Shown: positions 1 to 8,854 of the stretch, piece after piece | How the letters are laid out: each line of letters opens with the position of its first letter | Numbering within the stretch: the stretch's first letter is position 1 | Assembly: GCA_016937575.1 (NCBI GenBank) | Contig: JAFHKN010000002.1 | Location: 3,035,001-3,099,000, forward strand | Source of the DNA: Roseomonas aeriglobus | GTDB taxonomy: Bacteria; Pseudomonadota; Alphaproteobacteria; Sphingomonadales; Sphingomonadaceae | DNA length: 64,000 bases | Direction of reading: 5' to 3' | Notes under the pieces: generated by a model | Told to the model about the DNA's origin: nothing | Databases searched by the model: none | Seen by the model: the letters and a program-made list of their open reading frames with translations, nothing else | Position numbers and translations under genes: made by a program

Positions 1-2
1 CG

Positions 3-1301
3 ACCGGTTTCCTGCATGTCGGCAATCTGCGCACCGCTCTACACAATTGGATGTGGGCGAAGAAGCATGGTGGGCAGTTCCTGCTGCGCATCGACGATAC
101 CGATGGGGAACGCAGCGAAGAGCGGTTCGTCGAGGCGATTCGCGACGATCTCGCGTGGCTCGGCCTGTCGCCCGATGGCGAGGCGCGGCAGTCGGCACGG
201 TTCGCCCTTTATGAGTCACGGTTTGCCGATCTGGTCGCGAGCGGGCGAGTCTATCCTGCATATGAGACGCCGCAGGAGCTCGACCTGAAGCGCAAGATCC
301 GGCTCGGGCGGGGACTGCCGCCGATCTATGACCGCGCCGCACTCTCTTTGTCGGACGCCGATCGCGCGACGCTGGAGGCCGATGGCGTGCGCCCGCACTG
401 GCGCTTCCGCCTGTCGGCCGATCCGATCCAGTGGGACGACCTGATCCGCGGCCCCCAGCGCTTCGATCCGGCGACGATGAGCGATCCGGTGGTGCGCCGC
501 GCCGACGGATCGTGGCTCTATCTGTTGCCGAGCGTCATCGACGACATCGACATGGGCATCACCCACGTCGTGCGCGGCGAGGACCATGTGTCGAATACCG
601 CAGCGCAGGTGCAGATGTTCGCGGCGCTGGGTGCGACCCCGCCCGTTTTCGCCCATGAAGCGTTGCTCACGGGGAGCGAAGGCAAGCTGTCGAAGCGACT
701 CGGCTCGCTCGGCGTCACGCACTTCCGGGACGAGGGCATCGAGCCACAGGCGATCGTATCGCTGCTCGCGCGGATCGGCACCAGTGATCCGGTCGAGCCG
801 GTCGTCGATCCCACGCCCCTGATCGATGCGTTCGACTTCGCGCATTTCGGGCGGGCGCCGGCTCGGTTCGACGAGGCGGAACTCGCCGGCGTGAATGCCA
901 AGGTGATCCACCAGCTGCCGTTCGACGCGGTGTCGGACCGGGTGCCCGGCGGCATGACCGCCGATGGCTGGTACGCGATTCGCCCGAACCTGGAGCGCGT
1001 CGCCGAAGCGGCCGATTGGTGGAACGTGGTCGAAGGCCCCATTGCCAGCGAGACCGCCGACGACGACCGTGCCTTTCTGGGCCAGGCCGCAGCGGTCGCA
1101 CGCGACCTCGATTGGAGCGCCGACCCATGGCCCGCGCTGACCGGCGCGCTGAAGGAGACGAGTGGGCGCAAGGGCAAGACGCTGTTCCTGCCATTGCGCC
1201 GCGCGCTGACCGGGCGCGAGCACGGTCCCGACATGGCCGCCCTGCTACCGTTGATCGGTCGCGACCGCGCGGTGGCGCGGCTCGACGCCGCAGCGGGCTG
1301 A
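3..1301 (+). CDS. gltX: Glutamate--tRNA ligase, 5'-truncated by the window edge
   Basis: This enzyme charges tRNA-Glu with glutamate in the cytoplasm. The reading frame is already open at base 3 and begins TGFLHVGNLRTALHNW, the class I synthetase HIGH-type region, so only the first few codons lie outside the window. The second class I signature is present as GKLSKRLGS (KMSKS-type, near base 670). A GEDHVSN segment typical of GluRS lies between them. The visible 432 residues are close to the full length of the shorter GluRS form. Alphaproteobacteria often carry two gltX paralogues, and I cannot tell which one this is. The next gene is tonB, about 120 bp downstream. Confidence 0.95.
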   Translation, partial: TGFLHVGNLRTALHNWMWAKKHGGQFLLRIDDTDGERSEERFVEAIRDDLAWLGLSPDGEARQSARFALYESRFADLVASGRVYPAYETPQELDLKRKIRLGRGLPPIYDRAALSLSDADRATLEADGVRPHWRFRLSADPIQWDDLIRGPQRFDPATMSDPVVRRADGSWLYLLPSVIDDIDMGITHVVRGEDHVSNTAAQVQMFAALGATPPVFAHEALLTGSEGKLSKRLGSLGVTHFRDEGIEPQAIVSLLARIGTSDPVEPVVDPTPLIDAFDFAHFGRAPARFDEAELAGVNAKVIHQLPFDAVSDRVPGGMTADGWYAIRPNLERVAEAADWWNVVEGPIASETADDDRAFLGQAAAVARDLDWSADPWPALTGALKETSGRKGKTLFLPLRRALTGREHGPDMAALLPLIGRDRAVARLDAAAG

Positions 1302-1419
1302 ATTTCTCGATCCTTATCCATATGGCGCAATAAAAGGGCGCTTGAGCGCATTTTGATATGGTGTAACATCACGCAACGGCCGGATGGTCCGGCGAGGAGT
1401 ATGATCGAGGAGAGACGTG

Positions 1420-2091
1420 ATGTATGCCGACCGGTACCAGCGTTCGAAACCCAATCCCGTAAGCCTGACTGCCGCCATCGGCATCAACGCGGTATTGATC
1501 GGCGCGCTCCTGTTCTCCGCACCCGATATCGCGACTCATATCGAGAAGAGCTTCACCAGCTACGACGTCCCGATCACGCCGCCCCCCGAGCCGATCAAGC
1601 CCGAGCCGGTGAAGGAAACCAAGGCCGCGACCAGCCCGACCGAACCGCTGATCGTCACCCCGATCCCCGAGGTGAAGACCGTGACGGTCGACACCCCGAT
1701 CGGCACCACGACCGATATTCTGACGCCGCCACCGTCATTGCCGGGACCGACCGCCACCGGCACGCCGACCGGCACGCTCACGGTCGATCCGCCCAAGCCC
1801 GCCCCGGTGATCGTCGGCGCGACGCCCGATCCGCGCGCGACGTTCCAGCCCGACTATCCGCCATCCGAGCGGCGCGCCGGAGCGGAAGGCGCGGTGACCG
1901 TTCGTGTGCTTGTCGGCACCGATGGCCGGGTGAAGTCGGTCGAACGCGTCGATGCCGCCAGCGACGCCTTCTATGAGGCCACCCGCCGCCAGGCGCTCAA
2001 CCGCTGGCGCTTCCGTCCCGCCACGCGCGACGGCGTGCCCTATGAGACATGGCGGACGATGACGGTGCGCTTCGTGCTCGAAGACGCGTGA
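1420..2091 (+). CDS. tonB: Energy transducer TonB
   Basis: TonB carries energy from the inner-membrane proton motive force to outer-membrane receptors, working with ExbB/ExbD. The protein has one N-terminal membrane anchor (around residues 20-40), a Pro/Glu/Lys/Thr-rich periplasmic spacer (about residues 50-145) and a C-terminal TonB domain with YPPSERRAGAEG and RWRFRPATRDG. A GTG at 1417 is immediately followed by ATG at 1420; I chose the ATG because GAGGAGA at 1407-1413 is well spaced for it. A short GCGC/GCGC hairpin followed by TTTT near 1335 may partly terminate gltX. No exbB or exbD is adjacent. Confidence 0.92.
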   Translation: MYADRYQRSKPNPVSLTAAIGINAVLIGALLFSAPDIATHIEKSFTSYDVPITPPPEPIKPEPVKETKAATSPTEPLIVTPIPEVKTVTVDTPIGTTTDILTPPPSLPGPTATGTPTGTLTVDPPKPAPVIVGATPDPRATFQPDYPPSERRAGAEGAVTVRVLVGTDGRVKSVERVDAASDAFYEATRRQALNRWRFRPATRDGVPYETWRTMTVRFVLEDA

Positions 2092-2147
2092 TCGACCAGG
2101 CGCGGGGGTGGTTCGACGCCGCCCCCGCGCCTATGTATAGAGGCGCA

Positions 2148-2495
2148 ATGCGATATTTCGCCCGCTTCTCGCCGTTCCGCGCCATCCAGGACCTGCGCCT
2201 GTATCTGGCATCGCGCCAGAAATACGAGCTGGTCTTCCTGTTCGTATCGATCGTCCTGACGACGCTGCTGATCGCCGGCTTCGTGAAGGATTCGCGGGTC
2301 GAGAAGCCGTACAAGCGCGACATCGTCTATGTCGAGAACTGGCGCGCCGACCGCAGCAGCGAACAGATCCGCGCCGACCAGCTGCGCGACATGGCGACCC
2401 GCACCAAGCTGGACGCGATGCAGGAAAAGGCGATGGCCGACCGCAAGGCGAGCTTCAAGCGGGTCGACGACAAGCTGACCTCGTGGGGTCTGTAA
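2148..2495 (+). CDS. Small single-pass membrane protein of unknown function
   Basis: The product is 115 residues. One hydrophobic segment (ELVFLFVSIVLTTLLIAGFV, about residues 27-46) is followed by a charged, probably helical tail rich in Arg, Asp and Lys. The ATG at 2148 is preceded by a purine-rich AGAGG. A longer frame reaching 2049 would overlap tonB and starts with non-conserved-looking sequence, so the short form is preferred. It overlaps the start of ribD by 13 bp, which suggests co-translation, but no role in riboflavin synthesis is known to me. Confidence 0.75.
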   Translation: MRYFARFSPFRAIQDLRLYLASRQKYELVFLFVSIVLTTLLIAGFVKDSRVEKPYKRDIVYVENWRADRSSEQIRADQLRDMATRTKLDAMQEKAMADRKASFKRVDDKLTSWGL

Positions 2496-3550
2496 CACCG
2501 GACGACGCCCGCTGGATGACCGCCGCGATCGCCCTGTCGGAGCGGTCGCGCGGGCGGACGGCGCCGAATCCCAATGTCGGCTGCATCATCGTTCGCGAGG
2601 GGCGCGTTGTCGGACGTGGCTGGACCCAGCCGGGCGGGCGACCGCATGCCGAGGCAATGGCATTGGCCGAGGCCGGCGAGCGCGCCCGCGGGGCGGCGGC
2701 CTATGTGACGCTGGAGCCGTGCGCGCATCAATCGACGCGCGGACCGGCCTGCGCGCCGTCACTGGCCGAGGCAGGCGTGGCACGAGTCGTCGCGGCGCTC
2801 ATCGATCCCGATCCACGGACGGCGGGGCGCGGGCTGGCGGTGTTACGGGACGCAGGGGTGGTGGTGGTCGAAGGCGTCGGCGCCGACGGAGCGCGGCGGG
2901 CGATGGCCGGCTTTCTTACACGACGCGCGTTGGGGCGGCCGTTCGTGACGCTGAAGCTCGCAATGTCCCTAGATGGCTGCATCGCGCTGGCTTCGGGCGA
3001 GAGTCGCTGGATCACCGGGGCGGAAGCGCGGGCGCATGCGCACCTCGAACGCGCGCGACACGAGGCGATTCTGGTCGGGCGCGGCACATGGGACATCGAT
3101 GCGCCGAAGCTGGACGCACGCTTGGCGGGGTTGGAAGACCGGTCGCCGATTCGGGTGGTGCTTTCCCATCGCCCTCACCCTTCCGCGGCTGCGCCGCTCC
3201 CTCCCTCTCCCGACGGGAGAGGGAAGGGGCCCGCCGCCGCAGGCGGTGGGAAGGGTGAGGGCGACCTAACATATATCGCCCGCCCCGAGGACATCGCCCA
3301 CCTCTCTGCCGACCACGTTCTGGTCGAAGGTGGCGCGCAGACCGCAGCCGCCTTTCTCTGCACGAATCTCGTCGATCGCCTGCTCCTTTACCGCGCGCCG
3401 ATCCTGATCGGCGGCGGCAAGCCGGGGCTCGGCGACATCGGCCTGAGCGATCTCGCCGTCGCGCACGGCCAGTGGCGCCGCACCGATACCCGGCGGCTTG
3501 GCAGCGATACGCTGGAGGTCTACGAGCGGCGCCCATGTTCACCGGAATAG
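2483..3550 (+). CDS. ribD: Bifunctional riboflavin deaminase/reductase RibD carrying an inserted palindrome
   Basis: RibD deaminates and then reduces the pyrimidine intermediate of riboflavin synthesis. The N-terminal zinc deaminase domain shows APNPNVGC, the HAE motif ([10 protein letters not shown]) and the PCxH-type [15 protein letters not shown]. The C-terminal reductase domain begins near [12 protein letters not shown] and ends with [13 protein letters not shown] and GGGKPGLGD. Between the two conserved parts of the reductase, bases 3171-3262 encode about 31 Pro/Gly/Ala-rich residues corresponding to a perfect-armed palindromic repeat, with the frame kept open. The start is GTG 2483; the in-frame ATG at 2516 would remove part of the first helix. 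Confidence 0.93.
   Translation: MGSVTPDDARWMTAAIALSERSRGRTAPNPNVGCIIVREGRVVGRGWTQPGGRPHAEAMALAEAGERARGAAAYVTLEPCAHQSTRGPACAPSLAEAGVARVVAALIDPDPRTAGRGLAVLRDAGVVVVEGVGADGARRAMAGFLTRRALGRPFVTLKLAMSLDGCIALASGESRWITGAEARAHAHLERARHEAILVGRGTWDIDAPKLDARLAGLEDRSPIRVVLSHRPHPSAAAPLPPSPDGRGKGPAAAGGGKGEGDLTYIARPEDIAHLSADHVLVEGGAQTAAAFLCTNLVDRLLLYRAPILIGGGKPGLGDIGLSDLAVAHGQWRRTDTRRLGSDTLEVYERRPCSPE
3171..3262 (+). repeat. Palindromic repeat inserted in frame in ribD
   Basis: The 14-base outer arms GCCCTCACCCTTCC (3171-3184) and GGAAGGGTGAGGGC (3249-3262) are perfect inverted copies. An inner hairpin CCCTCTCCC-GAC-GGGAGAGGG lies at 3203-3223. The composition and arm style resemble the intergenic palindromes at 6653 and 17169. 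It is translated as a low-complexity Pro/Gly/Ala stretch without a stop. Confidence 0.9.
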
Positions 3551-4149
3551 TCAGCGACGTCGGCGAAATCGTCTCGGTCGAGGATCGCGGCGACCGGCGC
3601 GTGCGGATCCGCACCGCTTATGATCCCGCCACGATCGATCTCGGCGCCTCGATCGCCTGTTCGGGGGTCTGCCTGACCGTCGTCGGCACCGGCCCCGATT
3701 GGTTCGACGTCGACGTCTCGGCCGAAAGCATCCGCCGCACCGCTGATGACATGTGGACCGCCGGCCGCCGCCTGAACCTGGAACGCGCGCTGAAGCTGGG
3801 CGACGAGCTGGGCGGGCATATCGTCACCGGCCATGTCGACGGCGTCGCGCGCGTGACCGGCATCACGCCCGAAGGCGAATCGCACCGCGTCGGTTTCCGC
3901 GTCGATGCGAGCCTCGCCCCGTTCCTCGCGCCCAAGGGGTCGGTCACGGTCGATGGCGTGTCGCTGACCGTCAACGAGGTCACCGACCAGGCCGACGGCG
4001 CAACCCATTTCGCGATCAACATCATTCCACATACGCAGAGCGTGACGACATTGGGCGCCCTCGCGCCGGACCAGTCGGTCAATATCGAGATCGACGTGCT
4101 CGCCCGCTATCTGCAGCGCATGGAGGCCTATCGTGGCAAAGCCCGCTGA
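3535..4149 (+). CDS. ribE: Riboflavin synthase, alpha subunit
   Basis: This enzyme dismutates two molecules of 6,7-dimethyl-8-ribityllumazine into riboflavin and the pyrimidine precursor. It is 204 residues with two tandem lumazine-binding barrels: the first begins [12 protein letters not shown] and has [12 protein letters not shown], the second begins [13 protein letters not shown] and has [14 protein letters not shown]. Length and duplicated architecture match the family. It overlaps the ribD 3' end by 16 bp and the next gene by 17 bp, as expected of a translationally coupled riboflavin operon. The ATG at 3535 is chosen because MFTGI is the invariant family N-terminus. Confidence 0.96.
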   Translation: MFTGIVSDVGEIVSVEDRGDRRVRIRTAYDPATIDLGASIACSGVCLTVVGTGPDWFDVDVSAESIRRTADDMWTAGRRLNLERALKLGDELGGHIVTGHVDGVARVTGITPEGESHRVGFRVDASLAPFLAPKGSVTVDGVSLTVNEVTDQADGATHFAINIIPHTQSVTTLGALAPDQSVNIEIDVLARYLQRMEAYRGKAR

Positions 4150-5272
4150 AGTCGCGCGTCTCGCGCACGCCTTTCTTTCCAGTCCCGAAGAAATCATCGA
4201 CGAGGCTCGCAACGGCCGGATGTTCATCCTGGTCGATGACGAGGATCGCGAGAACGAGGGCGATCTGGTCATCCCTGCGCAGATGGCGACGCCCGATGCG
4301 ATCAACTTCATGGCGAAATACGGCCGCGGGCTGATCTGCCTGGCGCTGACCAAGGACCGCGTCGACCAGCTCGGCCTGGAACTGATGAGCCGCAACAACG
4401 GCACACGGCACGAAACCGCCTTCACCGTCTCGATCGAGGCGCGCGAGGGCGTGACGACCGGCATTTCGGCCGCCGACCGCGCGCGCACCGTCGCGGTCGC
4501 GATCGACGCGTCGAAGGGCCGGTCGGAGATCGTGACGCCGGGTCACGTCTTCCCGCTGGTCGCGCGCGACGGCGGCGTGCTGGTGCGCACCGGCCATACC
4601 GAAGCCGCGGTCGACGTCGCGCGCCTCGCCGGGCTCAATCCCTCGGGCGTGATCTGCGAGATCATGAACGAAGACGGCACGATGGCGCGGATGGACGACC
4701 TGGTCGGCTTCGCCCAGTTCCATAAGCTCAAGATCGGCACGATCCGAGATCTGATCGCCTATCGCCGCCGCTACGATCATCTGGTCGAAAAGAAGGCCGA
4801 GGTCCGATTCACGTCCGAATGGGGCGGCGAATGGACCGCACTGACCTATTGGAACAAGGCGACCGAGACCGAACAGCTGGTGCTGACCAAGGGGCGCATC
4901 GACCCGAGCAAGCCGACCCTGGTGCGCATGCACGCGCTGTCGCCGTTCGCCGACCTGCTGGGCGAGACGACCAAGCGGTCGGGCCTCCTGCAGCGATCGA
5001 TGGAAATCATCGGCCAGGAAGGCGCCGGCGTCATCGTCGTGCTGTCGAGCCCGCGCAGCGACGCGTTCACCGCGGCGCTGCGGATCAAGTCGGGCGAAGC
5101 GAACGCCGCCGACATGGAGGAACTGCGCGACTACGGCGTCGGCGCGACCATTCTTTCCGAACTCGGCGTGCACGACATGGTGCTGCTGACCAACACCCAC
5201 CACACGCTTGTCGGGCTGGAGGGCTATGGCCTCAGCATCGTCGGTGAGCGACCGATTCCCGAGGACCATTGA
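4133..5272 (+). CDS. ribB: RibBA-type protein: DHBP synthase with a degenerate GTP cyclohydrolase II domain
   Basis: The N-terminal half (to about residue 205) is 3,4-dihydroxy-2-butanone 4-phosphate synthase, with the acidic [11 protein letters not shown] motif, the T-rich [14 protein letters not shown] segment and [16 protein letters not shown]. The C-terminal half resembles GTP cyclohydrolase II, but the usual zinc site (Cys-x2-Gly-Asp-x2-Gly-Ser-x2-Cys-x-Cys) is replaced by [15 protein letters not shown], with no cysteines. The second domain is therefore probably inactive for GTP opening, as is known for some alphaproteobacterial RibBA proteins. The start is GTG 4133, overlapping ribE. 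A separate functional RibA would be expected elsewhere in the genome. Confidence 0.92.
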   Translation: MAKPAEVARLAHAFLSSPEEIIDEARNGRMFILVDDEDRENEGDLVIPAQMATPDAINFMAKYGRGLICLALTKDRVDQLGLELMSRNNGTRHETAFTVSIEAREGVTTGISAADRARTVAVAIDASKGRSEIVTPGHVFPLVARDGGVLVRTGHTEAAVDVARLAGLNPSGVICEIMNEDGTMARMDDLVGFAQFHKLKIGTIRDLIAYRRRYDHLVEKKAEVRFTSEWGGEWTALTYWNKATETEQLVLTKGRIDPSKPTLVRMHALSPFADLLGETTKRSGLLQRSMEIIGQEGAGVIVVLSSPRSDAFTAALRIKSGEANAADMEELRDYGVGATILSELGVHDMVLLTNTHHTLVGLEGYGLSIVGERPIPEDH

Positions 5273-5691
5273 TGGCCAAGTTTCTCATCGTCGAAGCGCG
5301 CTTCTACGAACACCTCAACGACCTGCTGCTCGAGGGCGCCCGCGCCGCGATCGAGGCCGCGGGGCATAGCCATGAGACGGTTACGGTGCCAGGCGCGCTC
5401 GAGGTCCCCGGCGCGATCGCACTGGCGAGCGAGAGCGGGCGGTACGACGCCTATGTCGCTTTGGGCGTCGTCATTCGCGGCGAGACGTACCACTTCGAAA
5501 TCGTGGCGGGCGAAAGCGCGCGCGGGCTGATGGCACTCAGCATGGATGGCCTCGCCATCGGCAACGGCATCCTGACGACGGAGAACGAAGCGCAGGCGCT
5601 GACACGGGCCAGGAAGAGCGAGAAGGACAAGGGCGGCGAAGCGGCCAAGGCGGCGATCGCGATGCTGAACTTGCGCGGGCGGTTCGGCTGA
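5272..5691 (+). CDS. ribH: 6,7-dimethyl-8-ribityllumazine synthase
   Basis: RibH condenses the pyrimidine and the butanone phosphate into lumazine, the substrate of riboflavin synthase. The 139-residue protein shows [13 protein letters not shown] and the conserved [17 protein letters not shown] segment, and a late [14 protein letters not shown] motif. The ATG at 5272 shares its A with the TGA of the preceding gene (TGATG), indicating tight coupling. It is the last clear riboflavin gene; no nusB follows. Confidence 0.95.
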   Translation: MAKFLIVEARFYEHLNDLLLEGARAAIEAAGHSHETVTVPGALEVPGAIALASESGRYDAYVALGVVIRGETYHFEIVAGESARGLMALSMDGLAIGNGILTTENEAQALTRARKSEKDKGGEAAKAAIAMLNLRGRFG

Positions 5692-5717
5692 CCGGGCCGG
5701 TCCTCTCCACCCCGCGG

Positions 5718-6230
5718 TTGATCCTGCGGTTGCCCGAGCGTCGGGATTTCGACGCTTGGGCGGACTTTTGCGCCGATGCCGAGCAGATGCGCTTCCTGGG
5801 CGGCGCGATGCCGCGATCGGTCGCGTGGCGCGACATGGCGCTGCGTGCGGGCGCCTGGCTGACTCACGGCTTTTCGATGTTCTCTGTCATCGAGCGCGAC
5901 ACCGGCGCGTGGATCGGGCGGATCGGGCCGTGGCAGCCCGACGGCTGGCCGGGCACCGAAGTCGGCTGGGGCGTCGCGCGCGCATTCGCCGGGCGCGGCT
6001 ATGCCTATGAGGCGGCGGCGGCGGCGATGGAGTACGCGGTCGAGGTGCTCGGCTGGGCCCATGTGATCCACACGATCGATCCGGACAACACTGCGTCGAT
6101 CCGGCTCGCCGAACGGCTGGGCTCCACCAATGGCGGCCCGGTCACCCTGCCCGCCCCGCTCGCCCATTTCCGCGTCGATGCCTGGGGCCAGAGCGCCGAC
6201 CAATGGCGCGCGCGCCGGGCCGCCGAGTGA
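5718..6230 (+). CDS. GNAT-family N-acetyltransferase (RimJ/RimL type)
   Basis: The protein has a GNAT fold with the beta-1 segment LILRLPERRDFDAW, an acetyl-CoA loop region (GWGVARAFAGRGYAYEAAAAAM) and the late IDPDNTASIRLAERLG motif typical of RimJ/RimL-like acetyltransferases. The substrate is unknown. The TTG at 5718 cuts into beta-1. The frame stays open upstream and encodes TPRLILR, so the true start is probably a non-standard codon near 5688 (CTG) overlapping the ribH stop. It lies directly behind ribH and 4 bp over the next gene, so it may be a passenger in the riboflavin operon. Confidence 0.82.
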   Translation: MILRLPERRDFDAWADFCADAEQMRFLGGAMPRSVAWRDMALRAGAWLTHGFSMFSVIERDTGAWIGRIGPWQPDGWPGTEVGWGVARAFAGRGYAYEAAAAAMEYAVEVLGWAHVIHTIDPDNTASIRLAERLGSTNGGPVTLPAPLAHFRVDAWGQSADQWRARRAAE

Positions 6231-6652
6231 CCAGCCAGCCGCCCCCGTCCCGCTACCGCGTGGTGGAGCAGGGTCGGCGGCTGGTGGTGATCGATACCCG
6301 GACCGGCACGTCGGCCGACCGCGGCCGCGACGTCGCGCCGACCGGGGCGAAGACGCCGCTCGGCCCTGAGCGGATCGCCTTCGACGGCCGCGCGGTGCTG
6401 GTGACCCGCCCCTTCTACGACGACAAGGCGCCGCGTCGGCTGGTGCTGGACGAGGGCGCGGCGCGGTGGCTGGAGAATGCGCGGAGTCTGGGGATCGGGG
6501 CGGCGGTGCTGGCGGTCGTGGCGGCGATCCTAATCCCGCAAATCGTACCGATCGGCCTCATCGCGATCGTCGCCGTCGTCAACGGCAAGTCCCGGGCACG
6601 GCTCCGCGCAGGTCTGACCGCCTGGCTCGACCGCTTCGACAGTGACCGATAA
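6227..6652 (+). CDS. Hypothetical membrane protein
   Basis: The product is about 141 residues: an N-terminal polar region with short beta-like stretches (RYRVVEQGRRLVVIDTRTG) and a C-terminal hydrophobic hairpin (IGAAVLAVVAAILIPQIVPIGLIAIVAVV, about residues 90-118) that probably forms two membrane segments, ending in a basic tail. I place the start at GTG 6227, where GTGA overlaps the stop of the upstream gene; an ATG at 6203 is also possible. No family recognised. Confidence 0.65.
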   Translation: MTSQPPPSRYRVVEQGRRLVVIDTRTGTSADRGRDVAPTGAKTPLGPERIAFDGRAVLVTRPFYDDKAPRRLVLDEGAARWLENARSLGIGAAVLAVVAAILIPQIVPIGLIAIVAVVNGKSRARLRAGLTAWLDRFDSDR

Positions 6653-6779
6653 CCATCCTCCCCTGCAAGGGGAGGTGGCAGGCCGAAGGCCTGGCGGAGG
6701 GGTGTCGACCTCTCGATAGCGGGACACCCCTCCACCACCGCTTCGCGGCGGTCCCCCTCCCCTTACAGGGGAGGATTTT
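6653..6779. repeat. Long intergenic GC-rich palindrome
   Basis: The terminal arms ATCCTCCCCTGCAAGGGGAG and its near-complement CTCCCCTTACAGGGGAGGAT enclose a second nested pair (GGAGGGGTGTC / GACACCCCTCC). It lies between the 3' ends of a plus-strand gene and a minus-strand gene, so it may act as a bidirectional terminator. It is of the same type as 17169-17310. Confidence 0.85.
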
Positions 6780-6782
6780 CGG

Positions 6783-7853
6783 CTAAGCTGCCAGCGTCGG
6801 GTAATCGATGTACCCCTCCGGCCCCGAGGTATAGAAGGTCCGCTTGTCCGGCGTATTCAGCGGCGCGCCCGTGCGCAGCCGCTCGACCAGGTCGGGGTTC
6901 GCCAGGAACGGGCGGCCGAAGCTGATCGCGTCCGCGACCCCGCTGTCGAGATCGGCCTGCGCCTTTGCCGCGTCGTAATCCTGGTTCAGGATCAGCGGGT
7001 TGGTGAAGACCTCGCGGATCTTCGGGCTGAGCTTTGGCACATCGGTCTGTGCGAACGTGTCGGTCGGGCTCGATTCGCGCAGTTCGAGGAACGCGATGCC
7101 GAGCGACTGGAGGTGCGCGGCCGCCGGCACGAACACGGCTTCCGGGTTCGAATCATCGCAGCCCTGGACTTCGCCGTTGGGTGACAGGCGCACGCCGGTA
7201 CGGTCGGCACCCGCTTCGGCGACCAGCCGCTCCATCACCTCGCGCAGCAGGCGCAGGCGATTGTCGACCGAGCCGCCATAATCGTCGTCGCGGAAATTGG
7301 TGCCGTCGCGCATGAACTGGTCGATCAAATAACCGTTCGCGGCATGCAGCGCGACGCCGTCGAAGCCGGCGCGCATCGCATTGCGGGCGGCGCGCGAGTA
7401 GTCGTCGAGCGTGCGGGCGATATCGTCCGTCGTCATCGCGCGCGCCTCGACATTGACGTTCTCGGTCGCGCCCGGCCGCGCAGGCGCGGTGGTCGCGGAG
7501 GAGGAGAAGGGGGCGTCGCCCGTCACGTCCTTGCGCGCCAGCCGTCCCAGGTGCCACAGCTGGGGCACGATCCGCCCGCCGGCCTGGTGAACGGCGTCGA
7601 CGACCGGCTTCCACGCCTCGACCTGTTCGTCCGACCACAGCCCCGGGGCATTCGGCCAGCCGAGCCCTTCGCGGCTGATGCCGGTGCCTTCGGTGACGAT
7701 CAGTCCGGCGCCGGCGCGCTGGCGGTAATATTCGATCATCAGCGGCGTCGGCACATGCGCCGCCGTCGCCCGGCCACGGGTCAGCGGGGCCATGACGGTG
7801 CGGTTGGGCGCAGGAATCGCGCCGTAATCGATGGGGTCGAACAAGGTCGGCAT
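6783..7853 (-). CDS. Old yellow enzyme-type alkene reductase
   Basis: This is an FMN-dependent NAD(P)H:flavin oxidoreductase that reduces activated C=C bonds or nitro compounds; the natural substrate is unknown. Family features are the N-terminal NRTVMAPLTRGRA, the QLWHLGR segment, the substrate-binding HAANGYLIDQFMRDGTN, DYGGSVDNR near the middle, and the FMN phosphate-binding end SFGRPFLANPDL. At 356 residues it is full length. The ATG at 7853 begins MPTLFDPIDYG, typical of the family. It is transcribed divergently from the EamA gene with about 60 bp between starts. Confidence 0.93.
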   Translation of the reverse strand: MPTLFDPIDYGAIPAPNRTVMAPLTRGRATAAHVPTPLMIEYYRQRAGAGLIVTEGTGISREGLGWPNAPGLWSDEQVEAWKPVVDAVHQAGGRIVPQLWHLGRLARKDVTGDAPFSSSATTAPARPGATENVNVEARAMTTDDIARTLDDYSRAARNAMRAGFDGVALHAANGYLIDQFMRDGTNFRDDDYGGSVDNRLRLLREVMERLVAEAGADRTGVRLSPNGEVQGCDDSNPEAVFVPAAAHLQSLGIAFLELRESSPTDTFAQTDVPKLSPKIREVFTNPLILNQDYDAAKAQADLDSGVADAISFGRPFLANPDLVERLRTGAPLNTPDKRTFYTSGPEGYIDYPTLAA

Positions 7854-7912
7854 ATAGAAATTCTCGTGTCTTATGGTGGCGACGGCGCCCAGATAGGGCG
7901 TTAGGGGGCCGC

Positions 7913-8854
7913 ATGCATCGCGTGCCCGACGAAACAATCGCTACGCCGCCCCCAAGCAAAGCGTTGCCGCTGGCCGCTTTGATCATCGCGAACGTCGCGC
8001 TTGCCTTCGGCCCGTGGTTCGTACGGCTGACCGACGTCGGGCCGGTCGCAGCCGGCTTCTGGCGGGTGGGGCTCGCCGCGCCGGTCCTGCTCGGTGCCGC
8101 CGCGTTCGCCGGCCAACGGCCGGTCGCGCAGGCGAAGGGACTGTGGACCGTGCTCGCGGTCGGCGGGCTCGCCTTCGCCGGCGATCTCGCGACATGGCAT
8201 GCCGGCATTCACCATACCCAGCTCGCCAATTCGACGCTGTTCGGCAATGTCGCGACGCTGATCTTCCCGATCTACGGCTTCATCGTCGCGAAGAGCTGGC
8301 CGACCCGCACGCAGGGGATCGCGCTGGCGATGGCGGCGGTCGGCGGGGCGCTGCTGATGGGGCGGTCGGCGCAGCTCAGCCCGCAAAACCTGATCGGCGA
8401 CCTGCTGTGCCTGACGGCAGGGGTGCTCTACGCCGTCTATTTCATCATCATGGCGCGCGTCCGCGCGACGATGCACCCGGTGCCGGCACTCGCCTTCGCC
8501 TCGCTGTTCGGCACGGTGCCGCTGTTGGGCGCGGCGCTGCTGCTCGGCGAGCAGGTGTGGCCGGGTGACTGGGGACCGATTCTGGCGATTGCGGTCGTCA
8601 GCCAGCTGATCGGGCAGGGGCTGATGATCTATGCGCTCGGGCATCTGACTCCGCTCGTCGTCGGCGTGGCGCTGCTCACCCAGCCCGTCGTCGCCGGGGC
8701 GATCGGGTGGATCGCGTACGACGAGCGGCTGGGGCTGCCCGACGTTGCCGGGGCGATGCTCGTCGGGCTTGCGCTGGTGCTGGTGCGCAAGGGCGGTCCG
8801 TCGACGTCGCAAGCGCTTGAACCCGGCGCGCCGGAGGGCCACAAAGGCCGGTGA
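7913..8854 (+). CDS. EamA/DMT-superfamily transporter
   Basis: The protein is an inner-membrane permease of about 313 residues with roughly ten hydrophobic segments arranged as two EamA repeats. The first repeat begins LPLAALIIANVALAFGPWFVR and the second near LIGDLLCLTAGVLYAVYFI. The end of each half carries the family's conserved Pro/Gly/Thr-rich helices (HLTPLVVGVALLTQPVVA). The substrate cannot be told. It is followed, with a 1-bp overlap, by the COQ9-family gene. Confidence 0.88.
   Translation: MHRVPDETIATPPPSKALPLAALIIANVALAFGPWFVRLTDVGPVAAGFWRVGLAAPVLLGAAAFAGQRPVAQAKGLWTVLAVGGLAFAGDLATWHAGIHHTQLANSTLFGNVATLIFPIYGFIVAKSWPTRTQGIALAMAAVGGALLMGRSAQLSPQNLIGDLLCLTAGVLYAVYFIIMARVRATMHPVPALAFASLFGTVPLLGAALLLGEQVWPGDWGPILAIAVVSQLIGQGLMIYALGHLTPLVVGVALLTQPVVAGAIGWIAYDERLGLPDVAGAMLVGLALVLVRKGGPSTSQALEPGAPEGHKGR

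Noticed and set aside
2380..2490. Possible FMN riboswitch before the riboflavin genes
   Set aside because: ribD overlaps an upstream coding region and I see none of the conserved RFN-element segments.
4079..5269. 396-residue minus-strand frame opposite ribB
   Set aside because: Antisense shadow of a high-GC gene; no motifs, and the plus strand is certain.
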